The notes: a model not told the origin generated them from the letters alone. Counted from the stretch's first letter, positions 8,776 to 18,503 are shown. The stretch is DNA of 64,000 nucleotides from an uncultured Oscillospiraceae bacterium (GCA_949741215.1 CATJLA010000189.1:1-64000), one strand, 5' to 3'. Translations and numbers: made by a program.

Positions 8776-9780
8776 ATGGCAGAACAAAAGCTTACTTCCA
8801 TTCAAAAAGCGGCGGCTGTTATCGTTGCTATGGGCTCGGACTGCGCCTCCGAGGTATATAAGTACCTGAAGGATGAGGAGATTGAGCAAATTTCTTTAGA
8901 GCTTGCCAAGCTGGAACGCCTTTCTTCTGAGGATATGCAGAAGATTATTGAGGACTTTTACGGGCTGTGCGTTACCCAGAAGGTAATTAACGAAGGCGGT
9001 GTAATGTACGCTAAGGACGTACTGGAAAAGGCATTCGGTACGCAGATGGCGGCCTCTTATATGGCAAGGCTGTCGGAATCTCTGCACACCAAGCCCTTTG
9101 AGTTTGTTCGCAAGGCGGATTATAAGAGCTTATGGATGGTTTTGCAGAATGAGCATCCACAGACGATTGCCTTGATGCTTTCTTATGCGAAATCGGAGCA
9201 GGCGGCCCAGGTAATTGCGGAGCTTCCCCGGGAAACCCAGCTGGAGGTAATCGAACGGATTGCCGGGATGAACCGGGTTTCGCCCGAAATGATCAGCATT
9301 GTGGAACAAAATATGGAGAAACGGTTCTCCACCATCATTTCCTCCGATCAGCTGGAGGTGGGCGGCGTACCTTATATCGCAGAGATTATGAACCGGGTGG
9401 ACCGCTCTACCGAAAAATATATCTTCGATTCCCTCAGCGAGCGGGATGCTGCTTTGGCAGACGAGATCCACAAGCTCATGTTTGTGTTCGAGGACATCGT
9501 TGGGCTGGACAGTATGTCTATCCAGCGCTTTATTCGGGAGGTGGACTCCAAGGATATGGCTATCGCCCTCAAGGCGGCCAACGAGGATGTCAAGATGGTT
9601 ATTTTCCGCAATATGCCTTCCAGAATGCGGGAGACCATCGAGGAAGATATTATGTACCTGCAGAATATTCGTATGAGCGACGTCGAGGAAGCCCAGCAGA
9701 AGATTGTCGGTATTATCCGGCAGCTTGAGGAAGCGGGCGAAATCGTTATCGCTAAGGGAGGGGAGGACGTACTCGTTTGA
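8776..9780 (+). CDS. fliG: Flagellar motor switch protein FliG
   Basis: A 334-residue C-ring protein that sits on FliF and contacts MotA to generate torque. It shows the middle-domain EHPQ motif (residues ~122-125, EHPQTIALMLS) and the C-terminal torque helix region with alternating charges (SIQRFIREVDSKDMAIALK, ~245-265). The start lies 4 bp after the fliF stop, and the stop overlaps the fliH start by one base. Confidence 0.96.
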   Translation: MAEQKLTSIQKAAAVIVAMGSDCASEVYKYLKDEEIEQISLELAKLERLSSEDMQKIIEDFYGLCVTQKVINEGGVMYAKDVLEKAFGTQMAASYMARLSESLHTKPFEFVRKADYKSLWMVLQNEHPQTIALMLSYAKSEQAAQVIAELPRETQLEVIERIAGMNRVSPEMISIVEQNMEKRFSTIISSDQLEVGGVPYIAEIMNRVDRSTEKYIFDSLSERDAALADEIHKLMFVFEDIVGLDSMSIQRFIREVDSKDMAIALKAANEDVKMVIFRNMPSRMRETIEEDIMYLQNIRMSDVEEAQQKIVGIIRQLEEAGEIVIAKGGEDVLV

Positions 9781-10553
9781 TGAGACAGTCCTTTGTGATC
9801 AAGTCCGGCAGAGCAGTGGCTTCGGATCAGGTAGTGTGCATCCCAGATGCGCCTGCGTCCATAGAGGAGCAGAAGGAAGTTGTTGGGACGGAAGCGCAGC
9901 TTGATGTTCAGGCGCCTGAAATAGACCCTGAGGTGGAAAGGGAGCGGCTGCACCAGGCTATGGTGCAGGAAGCTACCCTGAAAGCTACAGAGGCGGCCAA
10001 TAAAATACTGCAGAACGCGCGGTTGGAGCAGGATAAGATCATTGCCCAGGCGAGGGAGGATTCCCAGCGTATTCGCACTGAGGCGCAAAAGGCCGCTTAT
10101 GAAGAAACCTTGAACCAGAAAAGCGGTGAGATTACTGCCTGTCTGGAAAAAGTAGACCGGTTGATGAACGAGATGCAACAACAGCAGCAAAGCTTTTTGA
10201 AGCAGTATGAGGAAGGACTTTTCAGCTTGGCTATGAGTATTGCGGAAAAGGTGCTGAACAGGGCTATTCCGGAGCATGAGGAGCTGATGGTGCCGCTGGT
10301 GAAGGAAGCAGTTTCTGCTGTAAAAAACGCCAGCTGGATCAGCGTGGAGGTTTCCAGCCAGCTGCCCGGCCTGATTGAGGCATTGAAGCAGGAGCTTGCC
10401 AACTGGCAGGCTGTTCAGCAGGTGGAAATTTCAGGGACGAATCTGCCGGTGGGTGGCTGTGTGGTAAACACCTCTTACGGCGTGGTGGATGCCTCGGTTT
10501 CAGTCCAGCTGGAAAACCTGCAGGAGCAGTTTGATAAGCTGGAAAAGCAATAA
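9780..10553 (+). CDS. fliH: Flagellar assembly protein FliH
   Basis: A 257-residue cytosolic regulator of the export ATPase FliI. A long helical coiled-coil rich in Ala, Glu and Gln spans ~60-150, and a conserved C-terminal FliH/V-ATPase E-like domain follows (SMAEKVLNRAIP-like, SWISVEVSSQ). I use ATG 9780, which overlaps the fliG stop (TGATG); TTG 9777 is a possible alternative, closer to the GGGAGG at 9761. Confidence 0.92.
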   Translation: MRQSFVIKSGRAVASDQVVCIPDAPASIEEQKEVVGTEAQLDVQAPEIDPEVERERLHQAMVQEATLKATEAANKILQNARLEQDKIIAQAREDSQRIRTEAQKAAYEETLNQKSGEITACLEKVDRLMNEMQQQQQSFLKQYEEGLFSLAMSIAEKVLNRAIPEHEELMVPLVKEAVSAVKNASWISVEVSSQLPGLIEALKQELANWQAVQQVEISGTNLPVGGCVVNTSYGVVDASVSVQLENLQEQFDKLEKQ

Positions 10554-10582
10554 CCGGGAAAAACGGGAAGGAGGGCGGAGCT

Positions 10583-11908
10583 TTGGAAACAGCCGCAGTC
10601 AATTTGAATATATCGGCTTACAAGCAGATGATCCGCCTGAGCGACCTTTATACCCATAAGGGGAAAATCAGCAAGATCATGGGTATGACGGTGGAGGCCA
10701 CCGGGCTCATTTGCAATATTGGCGACATTTGTGAGATTATTATTGACGAAAACAACACCATCCTGGCGGAAGTGGTGGGGCTGAAGGAGAATGTCGTTCA
10801 GCTGATGCCATACCAGGAGATAGAGGGTATTGGATCGGACAGTATCGTCGTAAACACCGGCAATAAGCTGGAGGTTGGCATCAGTGACGAAATGACCGGC
10901 AGAGCCATTGACGCATTAGGTAATGTGATAGACGGCGGCCCGCCGGTTAAGGCAACCGCCTGGTACCCCATTAACGGAACCCATTCCAACCCTATGAACC
11001 GGCCTCCTATCTCGGAGGTAATGGAACTGGGGGTTAAGGCCATAGACGGGCTGCTGACCATGGGCAAGGGGCAAAGAATGGGAATCTTTGCGGGCAGCGG
11101 CGTAGGCAAAAGTACTTTGATGGGTATGATTGCCCGAAATGTAAAGGCAGATATTAACGTGATTGCCCTGGTAGGGGAGCGTGGCCGTGAGGTTGTGGAG
11201 TTTATCAACCGGGACTTAGGGCCGGAGGGCATGAGCCGGACAGTTTTGGTGATTGCTACCTCTGATCAGCCTGCTATGATGCGCTCCAAGTGCGCGCTGA
11301 CGGCTACGGCTATTGCGGAGTATTTTAGGGATCAGGGCAAGGACGTTCTGCTAATGATGGACTCTTTGACCCGCTTTTGTATGGCACAGCGGGAGATCGG
11401 TCTTTCTACCGGGGAGCCTCCGGTGGCAAGGGGCTATACCCCTTCCATCTATACCGTGCTGCCTAAGCTGCTGGAGCGGTCCGGCAATTTTGAAAAGGGC
11501 TCCATTACCGGGATTTATACAGTGCTGGTAGAAGGCGATGACACGAATGAACCGATTTCTGATACGGTCCGGGGTATTGTAGACGGCCACATTGTGCTTT
11601 CCAGAAAGGTGGCAATGCGCAACCATTATCCCGCTATTGATGTACTGGCGAGTATCAGCCGTTTGATGAGCAGCATTGCTGCCCCAGAGCATCAAAAGTC
11701 TGCCGGAGCGATTCGGAGAATGATGTCCACTTACCAGGAAAATACAGACCTGCTTTCTATCGGCGCTTATAAAAGCGGCAGCAACCCAGAGCTGGATGAG
11801 GCGATCCGCCATATTGACGCCATTAACGGGCTGCTTCAGCAAACGGTGGAAACAAAAGAATCCTTTGGAGATACCGTTGCCAGAATGAAGGAAATCGTAG
11901 AATCGTAA
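10583..11908 (+). CDS. fliI: Flagellum-specific ATPase FliI
   Basis: A 441-residue F1-beta-like ATPase that energises flagellar type III export. Walker A GSGVGKST is at ~172-179, the Walker B region LLMMDSLTRF at ~254-263, and GEPPVARGYTPS at ~275-286. The start is TTG 10583, with AAGGAGGGCGG upstream. fliJ follows after 27 bp, and the gene order fliH-fliI-fliJ is canonical. Confidence 0.97.
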   Translation: METAAVNLNISAYKQMIRLSDLYTHKGKISKIMGMTVEATGLICNIGDICEIIIDENNTILAEVVGLKENVVQLMPYQEIEGIGSDSIVVNTGNKLEVGISDEMTGRAIDALGNVIDGGPPVKATAWYPINGTHSNPMNRPPISEVMELGVKAIDGLLTMGKGQRMGIFAGSGVGKSTLMGMIARNVKADINVIALVGERGREVVEFINRDLGPEGMSRTVLVIATSDQPAMMRSKCALTATAIAEYFRDQGKDVLLMMDSLTRFCMAQREIGLSTGEPPVARGYTPSIYTVLPKLLERSGNFEKGSITGIYTVLVEGDDTNEPISDTVRGIVDGHIVLSRKVAMRNHYPAIDVLASISRLMSSIAAPEHQKSAGAIRRMMSTYQENTDLLSIGAYKSGSNPELDEAIRHIDAINGLLQQTVETKESFGDTVARMKEIVES

Positions 11909-11935
11909 TAATGAAAACAGGAGGCCATTCCTTTC

Positions 11936-12385
11936 ATGAAGAAATTTCAGTTTTCTTTAAGCCATATGCGGGATTACAAGGATCGGATTTTGGATGAGGA
12001 GATGGGGGTTCTGCAGCGCTTAAAGGCGGAGCGGGACCAGATTCAGGACCATATTGAGAGGTTGGAGAAGGAGTTTAAGCGGCTTTCTCAAAAAATGAAG
12101 GATGCTCAGGAGAAAGGCACTACTGTCCTCGCCATGCGGGGGTTCAGCATGCAGCTGGAGAATTTGCGGCTGCAGTTGCGGGACCTGAAAATGTCGTTAA
12201 AGCTGGCGGAACGCCGGGTAGGTGATCAAACCAAAGTGGTAATTGCCGCCAATCAGGAGGTTTCCAAGCTGGATAAGCTGCAGGACAGGCAGTATGAGGA
12301 ATATCAGCATCATATGGCCAAGGCGGAGGAGGAGCGGATTGAGGAGCTTGTCACCTTGGGGCTTACCCGCCAAACCGCCGGCTGA
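11936..12385 (+). CDS. fliJ: Flagellar export protein FliJ
   Basis: A 149-residue, almost entirely coiled-coil protein (MKKFQFSLSHMRDYKDRILDEE start), the chaperone-like stalk of the export ATPase. Length, charge pattern and position after fliI fit. The Shine-Dalgarno is AGGAGG about ten bases before ATG 11936. Confidence 0.93.
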   Translation: MKKFQFSLSHMRDYKDRILDEEMGVLQRLKAERDQIQDHIERLEKEFKRLSQKMKDAQEKGTTVLAMRGFSMQLENLRLQLRDLKMSLKLAERRVGDQTKVVIAANQEVSKLDKLQDRQYEEYQHHMAKAEEERIEELVTLGLTRQTAG

Positions 12386-12711
12386 TATACCAGGTATTTG
12401 CTTTTGGGACGCCGAAATTTGAGGCCCTGTGGCTTCAGGGCAAAACAGCAGAGCTTGAAATTTTGACGTCTAAGAAATAAGGCTGTTATGAAAGCAATGC
12501 TTCAATAAAAACCAGCCTGATTTTGGGGCGAACTGAAGCAGTTTTAAGCCAAAACCACTCCATTTTGAGCAAAAACAGAGGCATTTTACCTATTAAAATT
12601 ACAGGACACCGCAACTTTGGAGCTTGCTTTTCATAAGATAGAATGGGATGCTTTGGCAGCTTTTAATCACACTATTTGTCGGGTTGTACCGGTTGAATAG
12701 AAATTTCTTGA
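12386..12711. other. Intergenic stretch between fliJ and fliK
   Basis: About 325 bp with no gene. It holds an AT-rich dispersed repeat (12520-12590) and a GACGTC motif (about 12465), with no clear terminator or promoter. This is the largest gap inside the flagellar block. Confidence 0.5.
12520..12590. repeat. AT-rich dispersed repeat, copy 2
   Basis: GGCGAACTGAAGC and CATTTTGAGCAAAAACAGAGG, matching copy 1 at 1709-1762. An internal second half, AGTTTTAAGCCAAAACCA, resembles the same unit. Confidence 0.45.
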
Positions 12712-12727
12712 AAGGAGGTGAAAAAGA

Positions 12728-13816
12728 GTGGAGAATATTTCAGTGGCACAGGCTATGGGTACGCAGTCTGCCGGCCTGAGGAGTATGCTGGGATTGGGCG
12801 GAGGACAGCAGATTTCCGGTGATCCTTTTGCGATGATTTTTCAGCAGATGACCGATGGGGACGGTGAAAATGTTCTTGATATGCTGTTCAGTCAGCTGAC
12901 CGGAGAGGATAACAAGAAGGACGCCAACCAAATGGCCATGCAGATGATGGCGGAAATGCTGTTCAGCAACCCTGCGCTTCTTCCCATGCTGCAGGCGGAA
13001 CAGCCGGCAGTGGCAGAGGCGATGCTTGCAGAGCTGGGCAATGTTAGAGGAATTACAGATATTGTAGGAGAGCTGGTGGAGCAGCAGATCCTCACAGATG
13101 CTCAGCCGGAGGAAAACCCGCTGGAAAGCAAGGAGAATATGACGCAGCAGGAGTTCTATTCCGTGCTGCAGAATGCCTGGAAGGAAGAGCAGCAGCCTAC
13201 TACTATGGGCTTTAGTTTGCAGCATAACGCTGTGCGGGAAGCAAAGCAGCTGCTGGCGCAAAGGCCGAAAGAGGAAAACACCCAGGCTTTGGATGTGGAA
13301 AGCTTACAGGCTGCCGTTGACCAGAATCGGTTCTCGCCTTTTGAAAAGGTGCTGGAGCATAAGGAATTCCAGCTGCCGGACACCAATGAGATTGCTCAGC
13401 AGGTAAAGGGCGGGATTCTGGATAATGTGGCAAAGGGCAAAAACGAGTTTATTGTAAAGCTGGAGCCCGAGGGTATTGGAGAGATTGTGGTAAAGCTCTC
13501 AGAGAATAAGGACAGAATCTCCCTGACTATCTTTACCGCCAGCGAGCAGACCGCCAAGATGATTTCCAACGAGGTTGCGGCGCTGCAGAACTCTTTGCGG
13601 CCGTTGAACGCACAGGTGGAGCAGATCATTACTGCGCCGGACGCCCAGAGTGCAGCTTTTGCGGCTCAAACCGCTTTGGCTGACCAGAACAGCCAGTCTA
13701 ACCGGCAGTTTATGGAGGATTGGCAGCGGTATCAGGGCAGTGAACAGCAGCAGGACGGCGAGGAATTCAGCGATATGGTGGTTCAGCCTGAGGACAGGCT
13801 GGATACCTATATTTAG
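12728..13816 (+). CDS. fliK: Flagellar hook-length control protein FliK
   Basis: A 362-residue molecular ruler that measures the hook and triggers the export switch at FlhB. The N-terminal two thirds are Gln/Glu/Met-rich and poorly conserved. The C-terminal substrate-switching domain (~235-325) carries IVKLEPEGIGEIVVKLSE and SLRPLNAQVEQI, a typical Flg_hook pattern. GTG 12728 follows AAAGGAGGTG by eight bases. flgD lies 39 bp downstream. Confidence 0.92.
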   Translation: MENISVAQAMGTQSAGLRSMLGLGGGQQISGDPFAMIFQQMTDGDGENVLDMLFSQLTGEDNKKDANQMAMQMMAEMLFSNPALLPMLQAEQPAVAEAMLAELGNVRGITDIVGELVEQQILTDAQPEENPLESKENMTQQEFYSVLQNAWKEEQQPTTMGFSLQHNAVREAKQLLAQRPKEENTQALDVESLQAAVDQNRFSPFEKVLEHKEFQLPDTNEIAQQVKGGILDNVAKGKNEFIVKLEPEGIGEIVVKLSENKDRISLTIFTASEQTAKMISNEVAALQNSLRPLNAQVEQIITAPDAQSAAFAAQTALADQNSQSNRQFMEDWQRYQGSEQQQDGEEFSDMVVQPEDRLDTYI

Positions 13817-13855
13817 TGCTTTTGTCCGAAACAACAGTGGAAAGGAGGAATTTAT

Positions 13856-14848
13856 ATGGTTGACGGCATTACCAGCTATAATTACAACAGCTACCGCAAT
13901 CAGTGGCAGAACAAGGTAACTGAGGATACTGATGAAACCGACGAAACAGAAGAAACCGATAAAACGCAGGTTTGGGACGCAGTGTTTACTGATGAGAAAG
14001 AGAATGGCGTTTCGGTAGACGACTTTTTGAACCTGATGGTGGCTCAGCTGCGGAATCAGGACTTTATGAACCCGGTGGACGATACCCAGTATGTTACTCA
14101 GTTGGCCCAGTTTGCCTCCATGCAGCAGATGCAGGAGATGGCAACCTACATGAAAACCAACTATGTGATGTCTTTGGTAGGCAAAAATGTTACAGCAGCC
14201 AAGTTTACTGTAGGCGGCGAGTTGCAGAAGGAAACCGGTGCGGTGGAGAGAATTACTCTGGCTAATAACGAGTTTGCCATTTATGTGAATAAAAAGAAGT
14301 TCACTTTGGAGCAGATTATGGAGATTCACAACGGCACTGTTACCCCCGGTGACGATCCGGATGCCCCGGATGACAGCACAGAGGGGAACAACCCCGGAAG
14401 CTTGGAGTACTTGACCTCCTTGATCGGCAAAAAGGTTACGGTAAATCGCTTTGACGAGGACGGCGAGCCTTTGAACCAGCTGGCGGGCTATGTGGAAAAG
14501 ATTTCTACGGCGGACGGCAAGTATCAGGTGTTTATTGACGGCGAGTGGTATCCCTTGAAGGACGTGGTGGAGGTCAGCGAGGATGACTCCAGCGGCGTGC
14601 AGATGAACGGGATTCATGGCGGCAGTACGGTAACAGATCCGGACGATTCCGGCACACAGACCCCTGCAGACCCGAATGCTCCTGTGGATGGCACCGACCC
14701 AACAACCCCTGGAGGCTCGGACACTGAAAATCCGGAGAACCCCGGCGGTGAGATAGTGGAAAACCCCAATGGACCGGGTCACTCTCAAACAGAGGGCGGG
14801 GACACTGGCAGCACTGACGTCCCAAACCCGGATGAGGTTACCCAATAA
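13856..14848 (+). CDS. flgD: Flagellar hook-capping protein FlgD
   Basis: A 330-residue scaffold for hook assembly. The conserved N-terminal domain lies at ~55-110 (FLNLMVAQLRNQDFMNP, QLAQFASMQQM). Two beta-rich segments follow (LVGKNVTAAKF, LIGKKVTVNRF), which look like a repeated hook-cap fold. The last ~70 residues are a Pro/Gly/Asp/Thr low-complexity tail not usual in FlgD. ATG 13856 has GGAGG 8-9 bases upstream. Confidence 0.93.
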   Translation: MVDGITSYNYNSYRNQWQNKVTEDTDETDETEETDKTQVWDAVFTDEKENGVSVDDFLNLMVAQLRNQDFMNPVDDTQYVTQLAQFASMQQMQEMATYMKTNYVMSLVGKNVTAAKFTVGGELQKETGAVERITLANNEFAIYVNKKKFTLEQIMEIHNGTVTPGDDPDAPDDSTEGNNPGSLEYLTSLIGKKVTVNRFDEDGEPLNQLAGYVEKISTADGKYQVFIDGEWYPLKDVVEVSEDDSSGVQMNGIHGGSTVTDPDDSGTQTPADPNAPVDGTDPTTPGGSDTENPENPGGEIVENPNGPGHSQTEGGDTGSTDVPNPDEVTQ

Positions 14849-14878
14849 GCAAGATTTTTAAGAAAGGAATGAGGGCAA

Positions 14879-15277
14879 ATGGATAATCTGCTGATACGGC
14901 GCAGAATGAGCGTACCGGTTACAACAGGAATCCCGGAAGCTGCCGGCAGCCAAAAGCAGAAGGCGGTTTCTTCCCAGAATGTCCCTTCCTTCCGACAGGT
15001 TTTAGAGCAAACGGCGCAGGCCGAAGGGATTTCTTTTACAAAGCACGCGGCAGAGCGGGTTGTAACAAGAGAGATCCAGCTTACGGCGTCCAGCATGGAA
15101 CGGCTGAACGAGGGATTAAAAATTGCGCAGGAAAAAGGCATGGAGGACGCCCTGATTCTGATGGATGGCTCGGCATTTATTGTGAACGCCAAAAGCGGAA
15201 GGGTAATCACTGCGCTGGACAATCGGGAAACAAACGGAAAAGCAATTACAAATATCAGCGGGGCCGTGATTATTTGA
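14879..15277 (+). CDS. TIGR02530-family flagellar operon protein
   Basis: A 132-residue soluble protein between flgD and flgE, the invariable place of the TIGR02530 family in Firmicutes. Family traits are FTKHAAERVVTREIQLTASS (~50-70), then GLKIAQEKGMEDALILMDG and a Val/Ile-rich end. The exact role is unsettled; a part in hook assembly has been proposed for the family. The start ATG 14879 has GAGGG immediately before it and AAAGGAA further up. Confidence 0.88.
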   Translation: MDNLLIRRRMSVPVTTGIPEAAGSQKQKAVSSQNVPSFRQVLEQTAQAEGISFTKHAAERVVTREIQLTASSMERLNEGLKIAQEKGMEDALILMDGSAFIVNAKSGRVITALDNRETNGKAITNISGAVII

Positions 15278-15373
15278 CTGGACCACACAGCCGAAATCGG
15301 CTGCAAGGAGGTCAAACGGGGCTTTGAATGACAGAAAAGCCCCCCACGGCCCGGAAGGGAGACTTGTTTTAAT

Positions 15374-17158
15374 ATGGTTAGATCTATGTACTCCGGTGTA
15401 GCAGGCATGAAAGCCAATCAGAGCAGAATGGACGTTATCGGTAACAATATCTCCAACTCCAATACTTACGGCTTCAAATCCAGCCGGGCAACCTTTAGAG
15501 ATATGTATTACCAGCAGTTGAAAGGTGCTTCTGCCGGTACTCAGACCCGGGGCGGCGTAAGCCCCTCCATGGTAGGTTACGGCGCGCAGCTTTCCAGCGT
15601 TGACCTGCTGATGACCCAGTCCTCCATGACGTCCACCGGTAACCCGCTGGATATTGCCATCACCGGTGAGGGCTTCCTCCAGGTAATGGATCCGGACGGA
15701 AATATCTACTACACCAAGGCTGGTATGTTGGACATCGACGCCGCCACAGGCGCTGTAATCGACTCCAACGGTAACTTTGTGCTTGGTACCGGCGCCACCA
15801 ACGGTAAGCTGGACAGTACTACCCCCGGCAGCAATAAGATTTTCATCCAGGTAGACCCGGTGCAGGCCAGCGTGGCCAGTGTAGAGAAGGAAGTAAGCGG
15901 AAGAATGATCCGTATTTCCTCCACCGAGCAGGTAAAGGACGCTAACATCAGCTTTACCTTTACCAAGTCCACCAGTATGCCTGACGGGCAGTTTGTGCAG
16001 GCTATTATGGACGGCACCACCTCGGTTATCAATATTCAGCTGAATGCCAACGAGACCTTTGAGAGCGTAAGCCAGCTGAATAACCTGATTAACGACGCTA
16101 TTACCGATGCTTATGGCGGCCAGCACCCCGGCGGCAGCTACAGCTTTGAGTTCGATCCTGATCCCTTTACGGACGGCGGGCTCACCGGTGCGGAGATTAT
16201 TGATGTAGCATCCTCTGATTACGAGGGCGGCGGTGTAGAAGTAGCGCCCGGCGGAACCGTTACTTTACCCGGCGGTGTTGACGCTTCTATCGGTGCTATT
16301 GATGCCAACGGCAGATTTTTGAACGGCTTTAAGTTCAACAGCATTGGTTCCGCATTTTCCGGCGCAGGCGAGGGTACTATTCAGATTACCAAAAATGCGG
16401 CTACTGCGGATGCGGAGGAAAGTTACACCATCACCTTTACCACTGCCGGCGACCCCAATAACAATAATGAGGGTGCAATGACCTACACCGGCACCATCAC
16501 CAAAAACCGTGCAGATGCTTCTACTGGCGGCAATACCATTAAGCTGGAGATAGATTCTGCAAATTCCGCTAATCAGGGACGGGGCGCAAACGATTACATC
16601 GTGTTCTCTTACCCCAACACTACCAATATTGAGGCTGTGCTTGGCGCTACCACAACCGGCGGAACCACCACTCCTGCTGCGGGCGGAGCAACGGCAAGCG
16701 CTGTTATTGGTACTGCAACCGCTCAGGAGCCTACCAGGAGCGTTGGTTTGGGCAAAGGCACCTTCACCTTGGAGGGCGGCACCGCTTACACCACTCAGGA
16801 TATCAGCGACCTGACCGGTATCTCCATCGGCCCGGACGGTACCATCATGGGTACCTCTGAGGCGGGGCTCCAGGTACTGGGCAGAATCGATTTGGCAGCT
16901 TTCGGCAATGCGGCCGGCCTGATGCAGAGTGGCAACAGCTACTTTGTGGAAAGCGCTAACTCCGGCGCGCCTCGGGTCTCTATTGCTGGCGAAAACGGCA
17001 CCGGTGCTATCAAGAACAGTTCTCTGGAGATGTCCAACGTTGACCTTTCTCAGGAATTCTCCGACATGATTGTTACCCAGAGAGGCTTCCAGGCCTGCTC
17101 TCGTTTGATCACTGTATCCGATACCATGCTGGAAGAGCTGATCAACCTGAAGAGGTAA
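15374..17158 (+). CDS. flgE: Flagellar hook protein FlgE
   Basis: A 594-residue subunit of the hook, the universal joint. The N-terminal rod/hook signature is MYSGVAGMKANQSRMDVIGN. The FlgE/F/G core has DIAITGEGFLQV at ~95, and the C-terminal signature is VDLSQEFSDMIVTQRGFQACSR. The middle is enlarged with Gly/Ala/Thr-rich domains (~200-480), so the protein is longer than the ~260-430 common in Firmicutes. ATG 15374 follows GGAAGGGA. A hairpin element and a 290-bp gap follow. Confidence 0.96.
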   Translation: MVRSMYSGVAGMKANQSRMDVIGNNISNSNTYGFKSSRATFRDMYYQQLKGASAGTQTRGGVSPSMVGYGAQLSSVDLLMTQSSMTSTGNPLDIAITGEGFLQVMDPDGNIYYTKAGMLDIDAATGAVIDSNGNFVLGTGATNGKLDSTTPGSNKIFIQVDPVQASVASVEKEVSGRMIRISSTEQVKDANISFTFTKSTSMPDGQFVQAIMDGTTSVINIQLNANETFESVSQLNNLINDAITDAYGGQHPGGSYSFEFDPDPFTDGGLTGAEIIDVASSDYEGGGVEVAPGGTVTLPGGVDASIGAIDANGRFLNGFKFNSIGSAFSGAGEGTIQITKNAATADAEESYTITFTTAGDPNNNNEGAMTYTGTITKNRADASTGGNTIKLEIDSANSANQGRGANDYIVFSYPNTTNIEAVLGATTTGGTTTPAAGGATASAVIGTATAQEPTRSVGLGKGTFTLEGGTAYTTQDISDLTGISIGPDGTIMGTSEAGLQVLGRIDLAAFGNAAGLMQSGNSYFVESANSGAPRVSIAGENGTGAIKNSSLEMSNVDLSQEFSDMIVTQRGFQACSRLITVSDTMLEELINLKR

Positions 17159-17170
17159 AAATTTTCTCTG

Positions 17171-17243
17171 TTTTCCGTTTCAGGGACGTCCTGCAGGCGA
17201 TGCGCCGGACGCACCGCAGCAGTGCCGTCCTGAAACGGGAAAA
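17171..17243. repeat. Inverted-repeat element with GGGACGT motif downstream of flgE
   Basis: A 73-bp unit with ends TTTTCCGTTTCAGGGACG and CGTCCTGAAACGGGAAAA, which pair over about 17 bases with one slip, plus an inner GCGCCGGACGC dyad. It is one of the larger members of the dispersed GGGACGT family described in the findings. It could also act as a terminator or RNA-stability hairpin. Confidence 0.6.
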
Positions 17244-17447
17244 GCAGGAAAAAAATTTTACTTGCATCTCGTACAAAATAGTTGTAAACTAAAGTGTAAA
17301 CTGTTTTCGTTCTCTTGCTTTATTTTTAAGGCGGGGGGAGCGGGGCAGCTTTCGGGCATTCTGTTGCTGCCTGAGGAATGGCGGTCATCCTTGTGGGGGG
17401 AAGCCGGTATTCCTTTGGCAGAAACATATAAAGAAGGAGGGGTTTGC

Positions 17448-17672
17448 ATGATTGTTCTGAATACCCTGAAGGGCGGACCCTTTGCTCTGAACTGCGATAT
17501 GATTGAAACTGTTTTGGAAAATCCGGATACGACCATTACCCTGACCAATGGCAAAATTTATATTGTGCGGGAATCTATGCAGGAGGTTATTGAGAAGAGT
17601 ATCGCCTATCACCGACAGATTTTCCAGAGAAAAACCGAGACAGAAACCACAAGCAGAGAGAAGGATGAGTAA
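17448..17672 (+). CDS. FlbD-family flagellar protein
   Basis: A 74-residue protein of the FlbD family (PF06289): MIVLNTLKGGPFALNCDMIE, then TTITLTNGKIYIVRESMQEV. ATG 17448 follows AAGGAGGGG by 7 bases; the track start at 17262 is far upstream and unsupported. The order flgE-flbD-motA-motB is common in Firmicutes. In some bacteria the protein affects swarming or filament assembly, but the mechanism is not known. It ends 3 bp before motA. Confidence 0.9.
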   Translation: MIVLNTLKGGPFALNCDMIETVLENPDTTITLTNGKIYIVRESMQEVIEKSIAYHRQIFQRKTETETTSREKDE

Positions 17673-17675
17673 AGA

Positions 17676-18503
17676 ATGGATATATTTACGTTACTTGGAT
17701 GGTTAGTGGCCATCGTCGTTGTTCTGTTTGGTATTTTGTTTGATAAGAATGCGGGTTTTGTAATGGATAACCTGCAGAACTTCTGGGACTCGTCCAGTGT
17801 CGTAATTGTAATAGGCGGCGTAGTTTCTGCCTTGATGGTTGCGTATCCCCTTAAGACCTTTGCGAAGATTCCTAAACATCTGAAAATACTCTTTTTGCCC
17901 CCTAAGTGGGATCCCAAGCAGTATATTGTTCAGATTGTGGATATGGCCAAGGAGGCTCGTATCAACGGCCTGCTCTCTTTGGAAAGCAAGCTGGCGGAGA
18001 CAAAGGATCAGTTTTTGAAAACCAGCATGATGATGGTGGTTGATGCTGTGGAGCCGGAAAAGGTGAAGCAGGTGCTGGAGGCAGAGCTGGACGCCTTGGA
18101 TGACCGACATTCTCAGGATCGTAGCTTTTATGACAGAGCCTCTGCGTTCGGCCCTGCGTTTGGTATGATTGGTACCCTGATGGGACTGATTAACCTGATG
18201 AAGTCACTGGATAACCCGGACGCCATTGCGCCGGCTATGGCCGTTGCGCTGGTTACTACCTTCTACGGTAGTATTTTGGCGAATGTTATCTTTACACCTA
18301 TTTCCAGTAAGCTGAAGGCCCGCCACGATGAGGAATACCTTTGTAAGCTGATTATTGTAGAGGGTGTGCAGTCTATCCAGGCCGGTGACAATGCCCGCTT
18401 TATTGAAGAAAAGCTGACCCAGATGCTGCCTGCCTACACCTTGAAGAAGGGCCTGCCCGGCGGCGGCGCAAGCTCCGGCGGAGACGGCGGCGGTAAGGAG
18501 TAA
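17676..18503 (+). CDS. motA: Flagellar motor stator protein MotA
   Basis: A 275-residue, four-TM proton/sodium channel subunit of the stator. TM segments lie near 5-22, 33-52, 155-175 and 190-210. The cytoplasmic loop interacts with FliG, and GPAFGMIGTLMGLI marks the third helix. The C-terminal tail is Gly-rich (GGGASSGGDGGG). It starts 3 bp after flbD and precedes motB. Confidence 0.95.
   Translation: MDIFTLLGWLVAIVVVLFGILFDKNAGFVMDNLQNFWDSSSVVIVIGGVVSALMVAYPLKTFAKIPKHLKILFLPPKWDPKQYIVQIVDMAKEARINGLLSLESKLAETKDQFLKTSMMMVVDAVEPEKVKQVLEAELDALDDRHSQDRSFYDRASAFGPAFGMIGTLMGLINLMKSLDNPDAIAPAMAVALVTTFYGSILANVIFTPISSKLKARHDEEYLCKLIIVEGVQSIQAGDNARFIEEKLTQMLPAYTLKKGLPGGGASSGGDGGGKE

Noticed and set aside
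13499-14845. 448-codon antisense ORF over fliK and flgD
   Set aside because: Shadow of two well-identified flagellar genes in codon-biased DNA.
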